64,000 nucleotides of DNA, from the NCBI GenBank assembly GCA_011634665.1, contig WAEK01000001.1:3558501-3622500 (forward strand), written 5' to 3'. The notes below the pieces were generated by a model. The model was not told the origin of the DNA and did not search any database. It was given only the letters and a program-made list of their open reading frames with translations. This DNA is from Mortierella sp. BCC40632. Taxonomy: Eukaryota; Mortierellomycota; Mortierellomycetes; Mortierellales; Mortierellaceae. Made by a program: the position numbers and the translations under genes. The stretch's first letter is position 1. The number at the start of each line of letters is the position of its first letter. Of this stretch, positions 62,397 to 64,000 are shown in pieces.

Positions 62397-64000
62397 TCAG
62401 CTAGCAAGGGTAGAGAGTCCATAGAAGGCAACCGCAGCTACAGTATAGGTCCAATGGGCTGACGTCCAAGACGTGGCGACTCTCGCCGAGGATGCCGCAT
62501 TATTGAAGGGATGGCCACCAGATCCTGCGAGTTGAGCGAACCCAATCTTGCCTCTTGGAGGATTTTTAGATGCGTTTGTTGTAGTGTTGTTGGGTGCAAG
62601 GAGGTCAAAGTCAAACACACAGTAAACGTTCTTCAGAAAACTATCTCCCAAGGTCCAATCCTTGAGTGCCACCTGGGATCCGGTAGGAAAAACAATCGTG
62701 CTTTGACAATAATAGGTTTTCCTGTAATTTTGACGCGTCGAGGGCATAGCAATATCGTAGTAAGGAATTTTCGCAGTAAAATTGCCCAATGTGATCTGTA
62801 TCTCCATGTTGCCATCACACGGTAGAAACCATAGTCCATTCTCTGGCTAAGAAAGAAAGGATGAAAATGTTGAAGAGCGGCATCTTGTAAAGAGGAGTCG
62901 ACAAAAGGTATCTCTAAACGAACTAGGTAGTCCCTTACCGTAGTGATGGCCCCTGGGATAGCACCATTGATAGCATTCGCAATATCTCTGGGAACAATGA
63001 TTACGGACGTGCCAGAGTCAATCAGACCATTCACCCCATTCGTATTAACGCTTGTATTACCAATCGTCAAGCCCGTAATCGGAACCTAGAGGAAAGCCGG
63101 ACAGTATTTTCAAAGATGTCCATATTTTCACTTTTAGCTCAATTTCTCATCATTCTGAATTGAATCCCCCTTTCTTCGTAGATACCCAATGCACTCAATG
63201 ACTTACAGTCCATGGAGTGCCTGAGGTGGTATCCATATAGGTGATTTCGCCCTTGAATCGTTGGTGATTGACGCCTCCGAATGTGACCTCGCCTCCTGGA
63301 GCTCTATCGCCGAAAGAGCCTGCTCTTTGAAGCCAGAGTCCAATCCTGTTTTCGGAAAGTGCGGACGTGTTCCTGAGTTGATTGAGGACCTCAATCGAGT
63401 CTCCGAATGTTGGGAACGAACTGAGACCTTCGGGTGTCCATCGAAGCCCCATCACACCATCTACCTCTACTGGAAATTGATGACTGTTGATAGTTGTGAG
63501 GCCAATCATACCATCGAGAACAAGTGACCCAATCCCGATCGACTCCTACCATATTTAATCGGTAGTTCTTGTTATTTAGCAAGACAAAAAATTAGGCATA
63601 GGGATGATCTTTCACAAGCACACGCTGTGTTTGTTCAACAGACTTGTTTTTTTTTTTTTATTATTACTATTATGCTCATACCAATTTATGATTACCTGGT
63701 AGAAATCACCTTGGAGGTTTTCCCCGCTGCCAAATCCTACCTTGAACTGTTGGTTGGTGGATCGACAACTCCCTAAGGAAAAAAAAAAAAAAAAAAAAAA
63801 AAAAGAGAGAGACCGAGTGTTAAAAAAGACGCATGATAAAAAAAAAAAATAGATAGAAAGAAAGAAACACTTACGAAGAGGTCCCACATATAAACCGCTT
63901 GGACTTTAGGCATTGAGCAGAGGTGCAGTGTTCGGAAGCTACCCAGGTGATGGAGCTCCCCGTGTCAATCACGACATCGAATGACTGAGGAGGTGTTCCC
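62397..64000 (-). CDS. Pepsin-family aspartic protease (A1), 5'-incomplete
   Basis: Visible exons in coding order are 64000-63875 (continues beyond the window), 63772-63696, 63545-63207, 63085-62939 and 62846-62397 (stop TGA). The first catalytic motif is VVIDTGSSITWV and the second is GLIDSGTSVIIVP, the two Asp loops of an A1 protease; the flap region (FGSGENLQGDF) and GVMGLRW are also recognisable. The last 15 residues (YTVAAVAFYGLSTLAS) form a short hydrophobic tail, possibly a GPI-anchor signal as in yapsins, implying a cell-surface or secreted enzyme. The first two visible exons do not join in phase: the GTAAGT donor leaves two bases but the next exon needs only one, as if one extra G sits at the acceptor (about 63771-63772). 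This could be a true frameshift, a sequence error or unusual splicing. All other junctions agree. The N-terminal signal and propeptide lie outside. Confidence 0.85.

Overview
This window looks like nuclear DNA of an early-diverging filamentous fungus, most likely Mucoromycota (Mortierellomycotina-like). That placement is inferred from gene content and style: GT-AG introns in most genes, an ER-type Hsp90 ending in HDEL, a two-finger GATA factor, F-box/LRR and P450 genes, very long homopolymer A/T runs, and long purine/pyrimidine strand-biased stretches. No rRNA, CRISPR array, prokaryotic signal or convincing tRNA was seen.

Layout from left to right. (1) The N-terminal part of a folliculin/Lst7 protein runs off the left edge (minus). 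(2) 2.3-4.5 kb: a J-domain/DnaJ-X chaperone in five exons (minus). (3) 6.8-12.5 kb: a very large Set3-type PHD+SET protein (plus). (4) 13.7-17.4 kb: cytosolic-type alanyl-tRNA synthetase in six exons (plus), converging with (5) an intronless tandem SCP2 protein ending in the peroxisomal signal SKL (minus). (6) 20.4-21.1 kb: a small protein resembling a retropepsin without its catalytic DTG. (7) 21.9-23.6 kb: the ARPC1 subunit of Arp2/3 (minus). (8) 23.8-26.3 kb: a complete pogo/Tigger DNA transposon with perfect 68-bp inverted repeats, a TA duplication and a broken transposase. It lies just upstream of (9) an F-box/LRR gene, 26.4-28.5 kb. (10) 30.8-33.9 kb: a two-finger GATA factor (minus). 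(11) About 13 kb, 33.9-47.0 kb, has no recognisable gene and is full of microsatellites. (12) 47.0-49.9 kb: endoplasmin/GRP94 (minus), divergent from (13) a long coiled-coil acidic protein, 50.9-53.6 kb. (14) 54 kb: a small secreted protein with two CX10C units. (15) 55.6-58.7 kb: a ten-exon cytochrome P450 containing an 11-nt microexon. (16) 62.4 kb to the right edge: a pepsin-family aspartic protease, incomplete at its 5' end.

The genes do not form a single pathway or cluster. They are mostly housekeeping functions (translation, actin nucleation, ER folding, TORC1 signalling, peroxisomal lipids, chromatin), with accessory genes between them (F-box, P450, secreted proteins, transposon). A recurring theme is that the coding strand just upstream of most start codons is strongly CT-rich. 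The most distinctive items are the fungal GRP94 with UPR-like promoter motifs, the contrast between perfect transposon ends and a ruined transposase, the P450 microexon, the DTG-less retropepsin-like protein, and the large gene-free block.

Exon boundaries were placed by eye from GT-AG signals, phase and family conservation. Total lengths that divide by three support the models.
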